Of a stretch of DNA of 64,000 nucleotides, positions 34,431 through 42,592 are shown piece after piece. The translations under genes were made by a program, and so were the position numbers. How positions within the stretch are numbered: position 1 is the stretch's first letter; every line of letters starts with the position of its first letter. Source of the stretch: Mycobacterium sp. UM_WGJ (GTDB lineage Bacteria; Actinomycetota; Actinomycetes; Mycobacteriales; Mycobacteriaceae); NCBI RefSeq assembly GCF_000455125.1, contig NZ_AUWR01000014.1, positions 50,135-114,134 on the forward strand, read 5' to 3'. The notes under the pieces are model-generated. The model searched no databases and was not told the DNA's origin. It worked only from the letters and a program-made list of their open reading frames with translations.

Positions 34431-35078
34431 CTACTCCGGCCAACCGTTGCCCAGGATGGTCTCCACGAAATCGCCGCGGACGAAAGACGGGTCGAAGTGC
34501 GCGAGCACGTCGGCGTTCACCGTGCCGAAAGTGCTGTCCGGGCGGTGCCGGACACCTTCGGTGAAGGCCTGCAGGATCCGGCGTTTGAAGTCCGGCCGCG
34601 GGTGCGCATCGGTCACCGCGTCGCGCAGATGCGCCGGCAGCTCGGCGCGGCCGATGCCGAGCACATCGGTTTCGACACCGGCAGTGACCAGTGCGATCTC
34701 CGGATCCAAAAACTCGGGCACACCCGGGGTGGTGTGCAACGCGATACCCAACCAGACTTTGCGAGCATCGGACTCGTCGATGCCGCGCTCCAGCAGGAAG
34801 CCGCGGGCGGCGTTGGCGCTGTCCACCTCGAAGCGCAGTTGCGAATCGCGATAGCGCTCGGTCAAGCCCAAATCGTGAAACATCGCCCCCACGTACAGCA
34901 GTTCCAAGTCGGGCGTCAGACCGCGTAGGCGGCCGTGCAGCGCCCCAAAGAGGAAAACCCGGCGGGAATGATGAAACAGCAGGTCGCTTTCGACGTCGCG
35001 AATGTACTCGGTGGTCTCCCGCACCAGCGCAGTGTCGGGAATCGCAACGCCGGCGATGGTGTCAACTGCTCTGGTCAT
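34431..35078 (-). CDS. HD-domain phosphohydrolase-like protein
   Basis: 215 aa from ATG 35078, with AAAGGA upstream; 96 more open codons upstream overlap the SDR gene and are not protein-like. HD-type metal ligands are visible in LLFHHSRRVFLFGAL, YVGAMFHDLGLTE and WLGIALHTTPGVPE. The layout resembles the cyanamide-hydratase-like HD proteins rather than (p)ppGpp or cyclic-nucleotide enzymes. It follows the SDR gene by 32 bases, so likely the same operon. Confidence 0.75.
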   Translation of the reverse strand: MTRAVDTIAGVAIPDTALVRETTEYIRDVESDLLFHHSRRVFLFGALHGRLRGLTPDLELLYVGAMFHDLGLTERYRDSQLRFEVDSANAARGFLLERGIDESDARKVWLGIALHTTPGVPEFLDPEIALVTAGVETDVLGIGRAELPAHLRDAVTDAHPRPDFKRRILQAFTEGVRHRPDSTFGTVNADVLAHFDPSFVRGDFVETILGNGWPE

Positions 35079-35110
35079 TGATCTGGTTCCTTTCATTTCA
35101 CGACAGGTGC

Positions 35111-35827
35111 TTATCCGGCGAGACTTCCGCCGCCGTCTACTCCGATGGTCTGCCCGGTGATGTATCCGGCGTCTTCGTCCAACAAAAAGCAGATCGCATG
35201 GGCGATCTCGGCCGGCTTTCCGACGCGACGCATCGGAATGTTCTGCAGGAGTGCACTTTCCCGCTCTGACCCGACCGGGCTGCGCTCGCGGTACATCTCG
35301 GTCTCCGTGGGGCCGGGCGCCACCGCGTTCACCGTGATTCCGGTCTGGGCGAGTTCCCGCGCCCATATCCGCGTACAGGTTTCCAGCGCCGCCTTGGCCG
35401 CCGCATACGGCGTACGTTCCGGAGTGCCCCGCGTGGTCAGGCTGGTGACATTGACGATGCGGCCCCAGCCGCGGTCGAGCATGCCGGGCAACACCGCCTG
35501 AACCACCTGTACGGCACTGCGAACATTCAGGTCGTAGGTCTCAAACAGGTGATCGAGGTCCACCGAGCCGATCCGGCCGAAGCGCGCGAAGCCCACGTTG
35601 TTCACGACCGCATCGACCGTGCCGTCGGCGAGGATCGTCTCCAGGGCGCTCGCGGTGGCCGAGCGGTCAGCCAGGTCTACCGAATAGAACGCTCCCGAGA
35701 AGTCGCGGGGTGCCGTGCGGGCGATACCGATCGGTTCGACGCCGGTGGCCGCCAGGCGGTCGGCCACTGCCCGCCCGATGCCCCGGGATGCACCGGTGAT
35801 CAACATTCGCCGTCTGGTCTCAGGCAT
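35111..35827 (-). CDS. SDR-family oxidoreductase
   Basis: 238 aa from ATG 35827, which has GGAGAGGA upstream. Classical short-chain dehydrogenase: LITGASRGIGRAVADRL (cofactor), VVNNVGFARFG, catalytic Ser in NVTSLTTRG and Tyr/Lys in TPYAAAKAALE, and the C-terminal YITGQTIGVDGGG. FabG-like; substrate unknown. First gene of a leftward unit with the HD protein, divergent from ubiX-ubiD across a nested inverted repeat. Confidence 0.9.
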   Translation of the reverse strand: MPETRRRMLITGASRGIGRAVADRLAATGVEPIGIARTAPRDFSGAFYSVDLADRSATASALETILADGTVDAVVNNVGFARFGRIGSVDLDHLFETYDLNVRSAVQVVQAVLPGMLDRGWGRIVNVTSLTTRGTPERTPYAAAKAALETCTRIWARELAQTGITVNAVAPGPTETEMYRERSPVGSERESALLQNIPMRRVGKPAEIAHAICFLLDEDAGYITGQTIGVDGGGSLAG

Positions 35828-35894
35828 CGGGGTTCCTCTCCGCTCGCCACTCGCCATCCATTCTGGGTGGTGAGCAGGTGAACCAGCCGTGGCT

Positions 35895-35964
35895 GATCTG
35901 CCGCAGATCCCACAGATTCAGACAAACGTCAGCTCGGAACACGTGGCTGAATCTGTGGGATTCA
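35895..35964. promoter_or_regulatory. Nested inverted repeats between SDR and ubiX genes
   Basis: ATCCCACAGATTCAG (35907-35921) and CTGAATCTGTGGGAT (35947-35961) form a perfect 15-bp inverted repeat with a 25-base spacer. Each arm lies in a smaller dyad: GATCTG-CCG-CAGATC (35895-35909) on the left and TGAATC-N5-GATTCA (35948-35964) on the right. This sits in the 249-base divergent gap and is a strong operator candidate for both units. Confidence 0.6.
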
Positions 35965-36076
35965 CGGCGGATTTGGCCGTCGCGACAGCTTGGCGACCGC
36001 ACCAGACTGGCGGCAGTTCGCCCAGGTGGTTCCCCGCCGCGTTGGGGCCGGGCGATCGAGTGGGAGGAGGACAGCG

Positions 36077-36718
36077 ATGCGCCTAGTAGTCGCTCTGACC
36101 GGAGCAACCGGCGCCGCCTTGGGCATCCGACTTCTGGAAACGCTGGGCGAGTTGGGGGTGGAGACGCACCTGATCCTCAGCGAGTGGGCACGCGCGACGA
36201 TCAAAATCGAGACCGATGCCACCGTGGCCGAGGTCCGCGCACTGGCGACCCACAGCTACAGCGCCAGGGATCTGGCGGCAGCCATTTCCAGCGGGTCCTT
36301 CCGCACCGACGGCATGGTCGTGTGCCCGTGCAGCATGAAGACATTGAGCGCCATCCGAATCGGCTTCAGCGACAACCTGATCACCCGTGCCGCCGATGTC
36401 ACGCTCAAGGAGCGACGCAAGCTGGTTCTGGTCGCGCGGGAAGCGCCACTGAGCGAGATTCACCTGGAGAACATGCATTACCTGGCGCGTGCGGGCGCGG
36501 TGATCTTCCCGCCGACCGTCGCCTATTACAGCCGGCCCAGCTCCGTCGACGAGGTGACCGACTACGTGGTCGGTCGCGTCATCGATCAGCTCGGAATAGA
36601 ACACTCGCTGATAAACCGCTGGAAGGACGGACCGCACCCGACCGCGAACGGCGACGCTGCGAGCGGTGAATCCGACGAGGCGGCAGCTCGGCTGACGATA
36701 GTGAAGAGAGCGAAATGA
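36077..36718 (+). CDS. ubiX: UbiX-family flavin prenyltransferase
   Basis: 213 aa from ATG 36077, preceded by GGGAGGAGG at ideal spacing; 29 open codons upstream are not needed. Very canonical: VALTGATGAALGIRLLE, VVCPCSMKTLSAIR, then SDNLITRAADVTLKERR and APLSEIHLENMHYL. UbiX attaches a dimethylallyl group to FMN to make prenylated FMN, the cofactor of UbiD decarboxylases. Its stop overlaps the ubiD-family start by ATGA, so cofactor maker and user are co-translated. Confidence 0.94.
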   Translation: MRLVVALTGATGAALGIRLLETLGELGVETHLILSEWARATIKIETDATVAEVRALATHSYSARDLAAAISSGSFRTDGMVVCPCSMKTLSAIRIGFSDNLITRAADVTLKERRKLVLVAREAPLSEIHLENMHYLARAGAVIFPPTVAYYSRPSSVDEVTDYVVGRVIDQLGIEHSLINRWKDGPHPTANGDAASGESDEAAARLTIVKRAK

Positions 36719-38307
36719 CATCCGCCACAGGGCTTCCCAGTCGCACCGACATCGCTGCACCGGGCGATAGCGGTCCGGATATGCGCAGCTGGCTCGCCAC
36801 CCTGGAGGCTGCGGACCAATTACGTCGCATCACCGCTCCGGTCGACTGGAACGAGGAGATCGGAGCGATCACCCGTGCCAACCTCTCCCTGGGCGGGCCC
36901 GCGTTGCTGTTCGAAAACATCATCGGACACAACAACACCCGATGCACCAAGCTCGTGACGTCGGAGCTCGGCAGCCGGCGCCAGATCCTGCTGATGTTGG
37001 GGCTGCCCGAGGGCACCAGTGATTCGCAGATCGTGGCGCATCTTCGAGATGCCTTCAAGAACCCCATTCCACCGCGCGTGGTTCAGACGGGTCCAGTCAA
37101 GGAGAACATCGTTGAGGGCGCCGCCATAGATCTGAATGAGCTCCCGGTACCGAAGTGGCATGGCGAAGACGGTGGCCGCTACATCGACACCTACTGCGGT
37201 GTGGTCACCCAAGACAAAGTCACGGGCCGCGACAACATCGGTCTGTACCGGGGCATGATCATCGACCGCGACAAGATCGCCAAACTCCTGGTGCCGAGCC
37301 AGGGTTGGGGCGGCCATATGGCGGAGTACAAGCCCGAGCCGATGCCGGTTGCCGTCGTCTACGGTTGGCATGACGTGCTGCCGTTCTGCGCCGGCAGCCC
37401 GTTCCCGAAGAGCATCTGCGAATGGGACATGATGGGCGCCTTACTCGGTCGCCCGGTCGATCTGGTCGCCTGCGAGTCGGTTCCCCTGCACGTACCGGCA
37501 TCGGCGGAGATCGTGGTCGAAGGGTATATCGATCCCGACCCGGCGAGCTTCGCCATGGAGGGACCGTTCGCCGAGTACCCGGGCTTCATCGGCGATGCCG
37601 CACCCGCACCGGTCTTGCGGGTCACCCGCATCACTCACCGCAACGATCCGCTGCTACGCGGAACCCTCGAGGGCATCCGGCCCGGAATGCTGAACGAGGA
37701 CAGCATTCTCAACTTCGCACGATCGGCAATCACCTGGAACGCGCTCGACGACCTCGGGATCGGCGGCATCACCGACCTATGGATGACAGAGGTCACCAAC
37801 GGTCAGAACACCCTGGTGCAGATCCAAAAGCGCTACCGGGGCCATCCGCAACAGATCGCCGCCGCGTTGTGGGGAACCGGCGGTGCGGTGTGGTTCCACA
37901 AGAACGTCGTGGTCGTCGAGGAGGACATCGATCTGCATGACCCGGTGGCGCTGGACTGGGCCATGTCATACCGGGTCAATGCCGGTCTGGGCGATATCGC
38001 GTTCTTCGGACCAGGATTCGGGTCCTCCTTGGATCCGTCGACTCCACCGGAACGCAACGACGCCAACAAGTACGGCGCGGGCGAATGGACCCGGGTGCTC
38101 GTCGACGCCACCCGCAGCTGGGAGATCGAGCCCCGGGAAGTGTGGGGTGGGCGCCGGTTCCCGCCGACCGACCGGCTTGCTCCCGAACTGGAGGCCCGAA
38201 TCGCAGCCCGGTGGGCAGAGTATGGGATCGGTATCCCCTACCTGGACGACAAGGGTCGCGAAATGCTGACCCTGGCGAAGCTGAGCAGGCGGTTTCCGGC
38301 GGTGTAG
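36715..38307 (+). CDS. UbiD-family prenyl-FMN-dependent decarboxylase
   Basis: 530 aa. Catalytic residues can be placed: Arg179 in IGLYRGMI, Glu282 and Glu287 in AMEGPFAEYPG, matching the R-E-E set of Fdc1/UbiD with the same five-residue Glu spacing. GHNNTRCTKLVTSELGSRR and KRYRGHPQQ are family features. It (de)carboxylates an aromatic or unsaturated acid using prFMN. With a dedicated ubiX and a divergent SDR/HD unit, catabolism of an aromatic compound is more likely than ubiquinone or menaquinone synthesis; the substrate is unknown. Confidence 0.92.
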   Translation: MTSATGLPSRTDIAAPGDSGPDMRSWLATLEAADQLRRITAPVDWNEEIGAITRANLSLGGPALLFENIIGHNNTRCTKLVTSELGSRRQILLMLGLPEGTSDSQIVAHLRDAFKNPIPPRVVQTGPVKENIVEGAAIDLNELPVPKWHGEDGGRYIDTYCGVVTQDKVTGRDNIGLYRGMIIDRDKIAKLLVPSQGWGGHMAEYKPEPMPVAVVYGWHDVLPFCAGSPFPKSICEWDMMGALLGRPVDLVACESVPLHVPASAEIVVEGYIDPDPASFAMEGPFAEYPGFIGDAAPAPVLRVTRITHRNDPLLRGTLEGIRPGMLNEDSILNFARSAITWNALDDLGIGGITDLWMTEVTNGQNTLVQIQKRYRGHPQQIAAALWGTGGAVWFHKNVVVVEEDIDLHDPVALDWAMSYRVNAGLGDIAFFGPGFGSSLDPSTPPERNDANKYGAGEWTRVLVDATRSWEIEPREVWGGRRFPPTDRLAPELEARIAARWAEYGIGIPYLDDKGREMLTLAKLSRRFPAV

Positions 38308-38323
38308 AACCGTGGCAACGGCC

Positions 38324-39322
38324 TCAACGGACCGTCGTGCGGAACCGATCCCGGTAGGCCTTCGGCGACACACCTAAGTGGTCGGTGAATACCCGACGCA
38401 GAGTTTCGGGACTGCCGAAACCTGCTCGATGCGCGGACTCGGTGACGCTGTGGCCGGCATCGAGCGCGGCACGGGCGGCATCGATACGTACCGTTTCGAC
38501 GTAACGTGCCGGGGTGGTCCCGAGCTCGGCCTGAAACAGCCTCGTCAGTTGACGGCTGCTCAAGGCGGCGCGCCGGGCGAGAGCGGTCACGCTGTGGTCG
38601 GCGGCCGGGTCAGCCGCGATCGCATCGGTGACCTTGCGCAGCGCAGACTCCGGAGGCGGATCGGCCTCGACCAGCGCCGAGAATTGCGACTGTCCGCCTG
38701 CGCGTTTCAGATAGACCACCAGCCATCGCGCGACCTCGCGAACCAGCTTGCTGCCGTGATCCATTTCGACCAGCGCCAGCGCAAGATCGATACCGGCTGA
38801 CACGCCGGCCGAGGTGTAGACGTCGCCGTCCCGGATGAAGATGGCGTCCGGCTCGACCGAGATGTCGGGGAATGCCCGCGCGAGCAACCGGGCGTCGTGC
38901 CAGTGCGTGGTGGCACGACGGCCGCTGAGCATGCCGGCCTGCGCCAGGATGAACGACCCGGTGCAGATGGACGCCAGCCGCCGTGTGCGGCCGGCCAGCG
39001 ACCTGACGGCCTCAACAAGTGCGGGATCGATGGGCTGCCGGGGCAGATAGTCGCCGCCGGCGACCAAGACGGTGTCGGCGGACTCGATGGCGGCAAGGCT
39101 GTCGGTGACACCCAGCCGTGCACCGATCGAGCTCGTCACGTCACGGCCGTCCACCGAGGCGATCTTGACCACGTAGTTCGCGCCGAACCGCGTGGCTTCG
39201 ACGAATACTTCGGCTGCCCCTGCGACATCGAGCATCGTCACCTCGTCGAAGACGACGATCACCACCAACCGTGCCCCGGCGCCGGCGTCAGTCACGCTGC
39301 CATTATGTCGCGACTGCTGCAC
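38324..39322 (-). CDS. GlxA-type AraC regulator (DJ-1/PfpI domain plus HTH)
   Basis: 332 aa from GTG 39322 (GAGG four bases upstream). The N-terminal DJ-1/PfpI domain spans about residues 15-190, with nucleophile-elbow Cys in LASICTGSFILAQAG. The C-terminal AraC domain has VTALARRAALSSRQLTRLF and AHRAGFGSPETLRRVF. GlxA-like proteins regulate amine and osmolyte catabolism. Convergent with the ubiD gene by 16 bases; a possible regulator of it, by position only. Confidence 0.88.
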   Translation of the reverse strand: MQQSRHNGSVTDAGAGARLVVIVVFDEVTMLDVAGAAEVFVEATRFGANYVVKIASVDGRDVTSSIGARLGVTDSLAAIESADTVLVAGGDYLPRQPIDPALVEAVRSLAGRTRRLASICTGSFILAQAGMLSGRRATTHWHDARLLARAFPDISVEPDAIFIRDGDVYTSAGVSAGIDLALALVEMDHGSKLVREVARWLVVYLKRAGGQSQFSALVEADPPPESALRKVTDAIAADPAADHSVTALARRAALSSRQLTRLFQAELGTTPARYVETVRIDAARAALDAGHSVTESAHRAGFGSPETLRRVFTDHLGVSPKAYRDRFRTTVR

Positions 39323-39365
39323 CGATCCTCAACAAACTCCTGGCCGGAGCGGGCCGGGTGGGCGG

Positions 39366-40352
39366 CTAGCCGCGGATGCCGGCAATGGTGTCGGCCAGCG
39401 TTTCCCGGGGGGTCCGGAACACGATGCCGAGGTCGCGCTCGGCGGGAGTGTCATCGGATTCGGGCATCTGGGTGTAGTACTGCATCCCGGCCTCGGTGAA
39501 CGGAGTCGAGATCGGAAGCGCGCGCTCGACCTGATCCAGGACGCGGCCCGCCCACCGCAGGGCGATATCCGGTACCGGCAGCGCGAGCATGGGCGAACCC
39601 GACAGCTCTTGCAGCAGGCTCGCCAACTCTCCCGGTGGTACCCGCCGACCACCGGCCATGTAGCGGCGCGGGCCACGGCCCGGCTCCAGCAGCGCCAGGT
39701 GCATTGCCGCGAGGTCGCGAACGTCGATCACCAGCCACGCACTGCCACGCCCGGGAATGACATGCATTTGCAGCGCCGTCCGTACTCCTTCGCCGGCCTC
39801 CCCGAGCCGGTCTCCGACCGGAGGACCGAGCACCATGCCCGGATAGGTGATGTTGACGGGGGCGCCGGCGTCCTGCAGCCCGCGCGCGTAGAGGTCTTCC
39901 CGGGCTTTCGACCGGCCGTAGCCGTCGGCGCCGCCGGCCACCGGCAGGTCCGCACGCAACGTCGTCAGGCCCGGATGAAACAGCGCGGTGAAGCTGGAGA
40001 CGTGAATGATCGGGTCCAGGCCCAGTTCAACCGCTGTCCCGAGCACGTTATGGGCGCCGGCCGAGTTGGTGGCCAGCATCTGCTCCGTCTGGCGTGGATC
40101 GGTGGCCACCACCGCGGCGGCGTGCACAACCGCGTCGCAGCCGCGCAGAGCCTCGCGCACCGACTCCGCGTCGGTGATGTCACCGACGACGTAGTCGGAC
40201 ACATCGACACCCAGCCGCTCCACGCTGCTGTGCAGGCCCGCCGGGTTGCGGACCAGAAACCGCGGCCGGTGCCCGGCATCGGCGATCGCTTTGGCGGTCC
40301 AGCCGCCAACGAATCCGGTTCCACCGGTGATCAGTACGCGCATGGTGTCCAT
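39366..40352 (-). CDS. NAD-dependent epimerase/dehydratase (extended SDR)
   Basis: 328 aa. Rossmann motif MRVLITGGTGFVGGWTAKA, active-site Ser in HVSSFTALFH and Tyr/Lys in GYGRSKAREDLYA. Length and motifs fit extended SDRs of the dihydroflavonol-reductase/3beta-HSD type. Substrate unknown. ATG 40343 is an alternative start with no decisive ribosome-binding site for either. Confidence 0.85.
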   Translation of the reverse strand: MDTMRVLITGGTGFVGGWTAKAIADAGHRPRFLVRNPAGLHSSVERLGVDVSDYVVGDITDAESVREALRGCDAVVHAAAVVATDPRQTEQMLATNSAGAHNVLGTAVELGLDPIIHVSSFTALFHPGLTTLRADLPVAGGADGYGRSKAREDLYARGLQDAGAPVNITYPGMVLGPPVGDRLGEAGEGVRTALQMHVIPGRGSAWLVIDVRDLAAMHLALLEPGRGPRRYMAGGRRVPPGELASLLQELSGSPMLALPVPDIALRWAGRVLDQVERALPISTPFTEAGMQYYTQMPESDDTPAERDLGIVFRTPRETLADTIAGIRG

Positions 40353-40396
40353 GCGCCAATACTGCTGAGGCTAGCCCGGTTTCGTCCGGTTTTGCG

Positions 40397-41110
40397 CTAA
40401 GTCCGTTTGGGAAGCTGTCCCGCGATCAGCGGTGCGATCTTGTCTGCCATGTAGGCGTGACCGGCGTCGGTGGGGTGTACCCCGTCCGGTCCGATGAGGT
40501 CGGGCAGGCCGACGAACCACCGCTCCGCGAGCGGGTCGACGAACTCGGCGCCGACGACGCGCGCCTGGATGCTGAGGACATCGCGGATCCGCCACACGCT
40601 GCCCGGGACATCGGCGGTGGGCCATGGCGGGCCGACCACCAGCATCCGCGCCCCCGGCGCGGTACGGCGGGCCAAGCCCAGGGTGTCGGCGATCAGTCGG
40701 CCCAGTTCGCCCGGCTCGACGTCCTGGTCGTTGCGCGAACCGAAGAACACCACCAGGGCGTCATCGGGCTGCACCACGCGGCGGGTCAGGTCGCCGAACA
40801 GGCCGCCACGGTTGCCTCGCACCCCGTAACCCGCACCGCCCTCGGCCGCCACGTCGGCGCTGACGTAGACACCGCGTCCGGCCAGGTTCTGCCAGGCCCG
40901 CTCGGTCCAGTTCGCCGCGCCGCGGCCGGTGTCCTCGTAGCCGGCGGTGTAGGAGTCACCGATCACCGCGATCCGATTAGGCGAGGAACTCAGCGGCACC
41001 GTCTCGTAGTGGCGCGGCGATTCGTGCTCGCGCGCCAAGTAACCGGTTCCCGCGACCACCGCGACGACCCCGGCCACCATCACGACGGCGAACGTCATCA
41101 CCCGACTCAC
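40397..41110 (-). CDS. Membrane-anchored SGNH/GDSL hydrolase
   Basis: 237 aa from GTG 41110, which has GGGGGGAGG at good spacing; the longer frame upstream runs into the acyltransferase gene. One N-terminal anchor (VMTFAVVMVAGVVAVVAGTG). SGNH blocks: IAVIGDSYTAGYED (Ser), GGAGYGVRG (Gly), FFGSRNDQD (Asn) and GVHPTDAGHAYMADKI (Asp/His). Likely an esterase or O-acetyl transferase partner of the preceding membrane acyltransferase, whose stop is 22 bases upstream. Confidence 0.85.
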   Translation of the reverse strand: MSRVMTFAVVMVAGVVAVVAGTGYLAREHESPRHYETVPLSSSPNRIAVIGDSYTAGYEDTGRGAANWTERAWQNLAGRGVYVSADVAAEGGAGYGVRGNRGGLFGDLTRRVVQPDDALVVFFGSRNDQDVEPGELGRLIADTLGLARRTAPGARMLVVGPPWPTADVPGSVWRIRDVLSIQARVVGAEFVDPLAERWFVGLPDLIGPDGVHPTDAGHAYMADKIAPLIAGQLPKRT

Positions 41111-41132
41111 GGCTACCTCCCCCCAATCAACT

Positions 41133-42446
41133 TCAGCGAAGACTAGCCGGAACCGCGACCTTGGGTTCGTTGAGGACACCGTCGTCCGAGGCGGTCGAAT
41201 GGTTGGCAGGATCCGAGTTGTCCGGCTCTGCCGGTTCGACCGCCAAAGGATCTTCGGTCGGCGTCACCTGGGCCGAGTCGGGCCGGGCGCCGATCATCTT
41301 GCGCATCCAGTGCCGCCCGGGCTCTTCAACAGCGTGGAACAGCAACATTGACAGCAGGGTCGCCGCCACCACGAGGCCGCACACCGTCCACTTGGCCGCG
41401 GTCGCCCCCTCCTCGAGCACGATCTCGAACTGCTTGGCCGCCCAATTCCAGGACGTGTGCACCAGTTCGTGGACCATGTACAGGCAGAACGAGATCTGCC
41501 CGCCATAGACCATCACGCGGGTGGACAGCAGCGCGGGAAGGCTGCCGATACCGATCGCCAGGGCCATCACCAACGGCACGAACAGCACATCGACCAGGCC
41601 GCCGCTGTCGTAGAGCCCCGAGATCGGATGGCTGTCGAAGTAGTAGAGGACACCGATCATCGCGGCGATGAGCAGCGCGGCGCAATACCCTGCGGCGCGA
41701 CGGGCCGAGTCGGCGGGACTGATCTTGCGGACCGCGGCGCAGGCCAGTGCGCCCGCGGTGAACTGCATGACGATGCGCGGCAGCCAGCTCCATGGGCTGT
41801 AGAACTGACCGGTCGCCAGCAACAGCAGCAGCGGCGGGAGTGAGGCGATGATCGCCAGCACCGCCAGCCCGCGCGCCGAGGTCACCCGCATGATCCGATA
41901 GACCGCCAGCACCAGCACCCCGAACAACAGGTAGGCCAGCCACTCGGCACTGATCGACCAGGCCGGCCCGTCCCAACTCGACCCGTCGAAGAACGGCTCG
42001 AACCACAACTGCACCAGCAGGACCTGCCGCACATAGCTGATCGCGGTGATCCGGCTCAGGTCCTCGGTCGGGACGTGCCCGACATGCAACGTGAAGATCA
42101 CCCACAGCAGCGCCAGGTGCATGGTGACCAGGTAGATCGGCCAGACCCGGGCCAGACGCAACCACAGAAAGTGCACCGTGGCACGCAGGGAGAACGTCTC
42201 CCCCATGCGCTCCAGGTAGTTCCAGGTCAGCACAAAACCGCTGAGGATGAAGAACAGATCGACACCCTGGGCGCCTCGGTCGAGCACCGGGGCGAGCGCA
42301 TCGCTGAGCTCCGGGGACGCCAGTCGCAACAGGGGCCGGAAATGAAACAGCACCACCCATACCGCGGCGATGATGCGAAGCCCGGTCAGGGCCTTGATCT
42401 CTCCGCTGCGCACAACACTCTTTCGCCGGTGGGCATCGCATGTCAC
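41133..42446 (-). CDS. Acyltransferase-3 family (OafA-like) membrane protein
   Basis: 437 aa, GTG start, about ten membrane helices. Signature residues: EIKALTGLRIIAAVWVVLFH, RGAQGVDLFFILSGFVLTW and RLARVWPIYL. These enzymes move acyl groups from acyl-CoA across the membrane onto cell-surface sugars or lipids. Unlike fused OafA proteins, the SGNH domain is a separate downstream gene. The C-terminal tail (about 45 residues) is acidic and disordered. Start is uncertain; VRSGEIK downstream is possible. Confidence 0.88.
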   Translation of the reverse strand: MTCDAHRRKSVVRSGEIKALTGLRIIAAVWVVLFHFRPLLRLASPELSDALAPVLDRGAQGVDLFFILSGFVLTWNYLERMGETFSLRATVHFLWLRLARVWPIYLVTMHLALLWVIFTLHVGHVPTEDLSRITAISYVRQVLLVQLWFEPFFDGSSWDGPAWSISAEWLAYLLFGVLVLAVYRIMRVTSARGLAVLAIIASLPPLLLLLATGQFYSPWSWLPRIVMQFTAGALACAAVRKISPADSARRAAGYCAALLIAAMIGVLYYFDSHPISGLYDSGGLVDVLFVPLVMALAIGIGSLPALLSTRVMVYGGQISFCLYMVHELVHTSWNWAAKQFEIVLEEGATAAKWTVCGLVVAATLLSMLLFHAVEEPGRHWMRKMIGARPDSAQVTPTEDPLAVEPAEPDNSDPANHSTASDDGVLNEPKVAVPASLR

Positions 42447-42592
42447 GGCTGCCTCGGGTGCGGGCCCGCCGCGACGCCACGGCGATCGACAGCCGCAACC
42501 CGGTTGCCGGCAGCCATCGAAGACTAGCAGCGGGCCTGTCCCCGGTGAAGTAACCAGCCGGGCACGTCGGCGGCGATACCGACGGGGCCGTT

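Noticed and set aside
34431-35366. Longer version of the HD-domain gene starting at 35366
   Set aside because: The first 96 codons overlap the SDR gene, are Arg-rich and non-homologous, while ATG 35078 has a ribosome-binding site.
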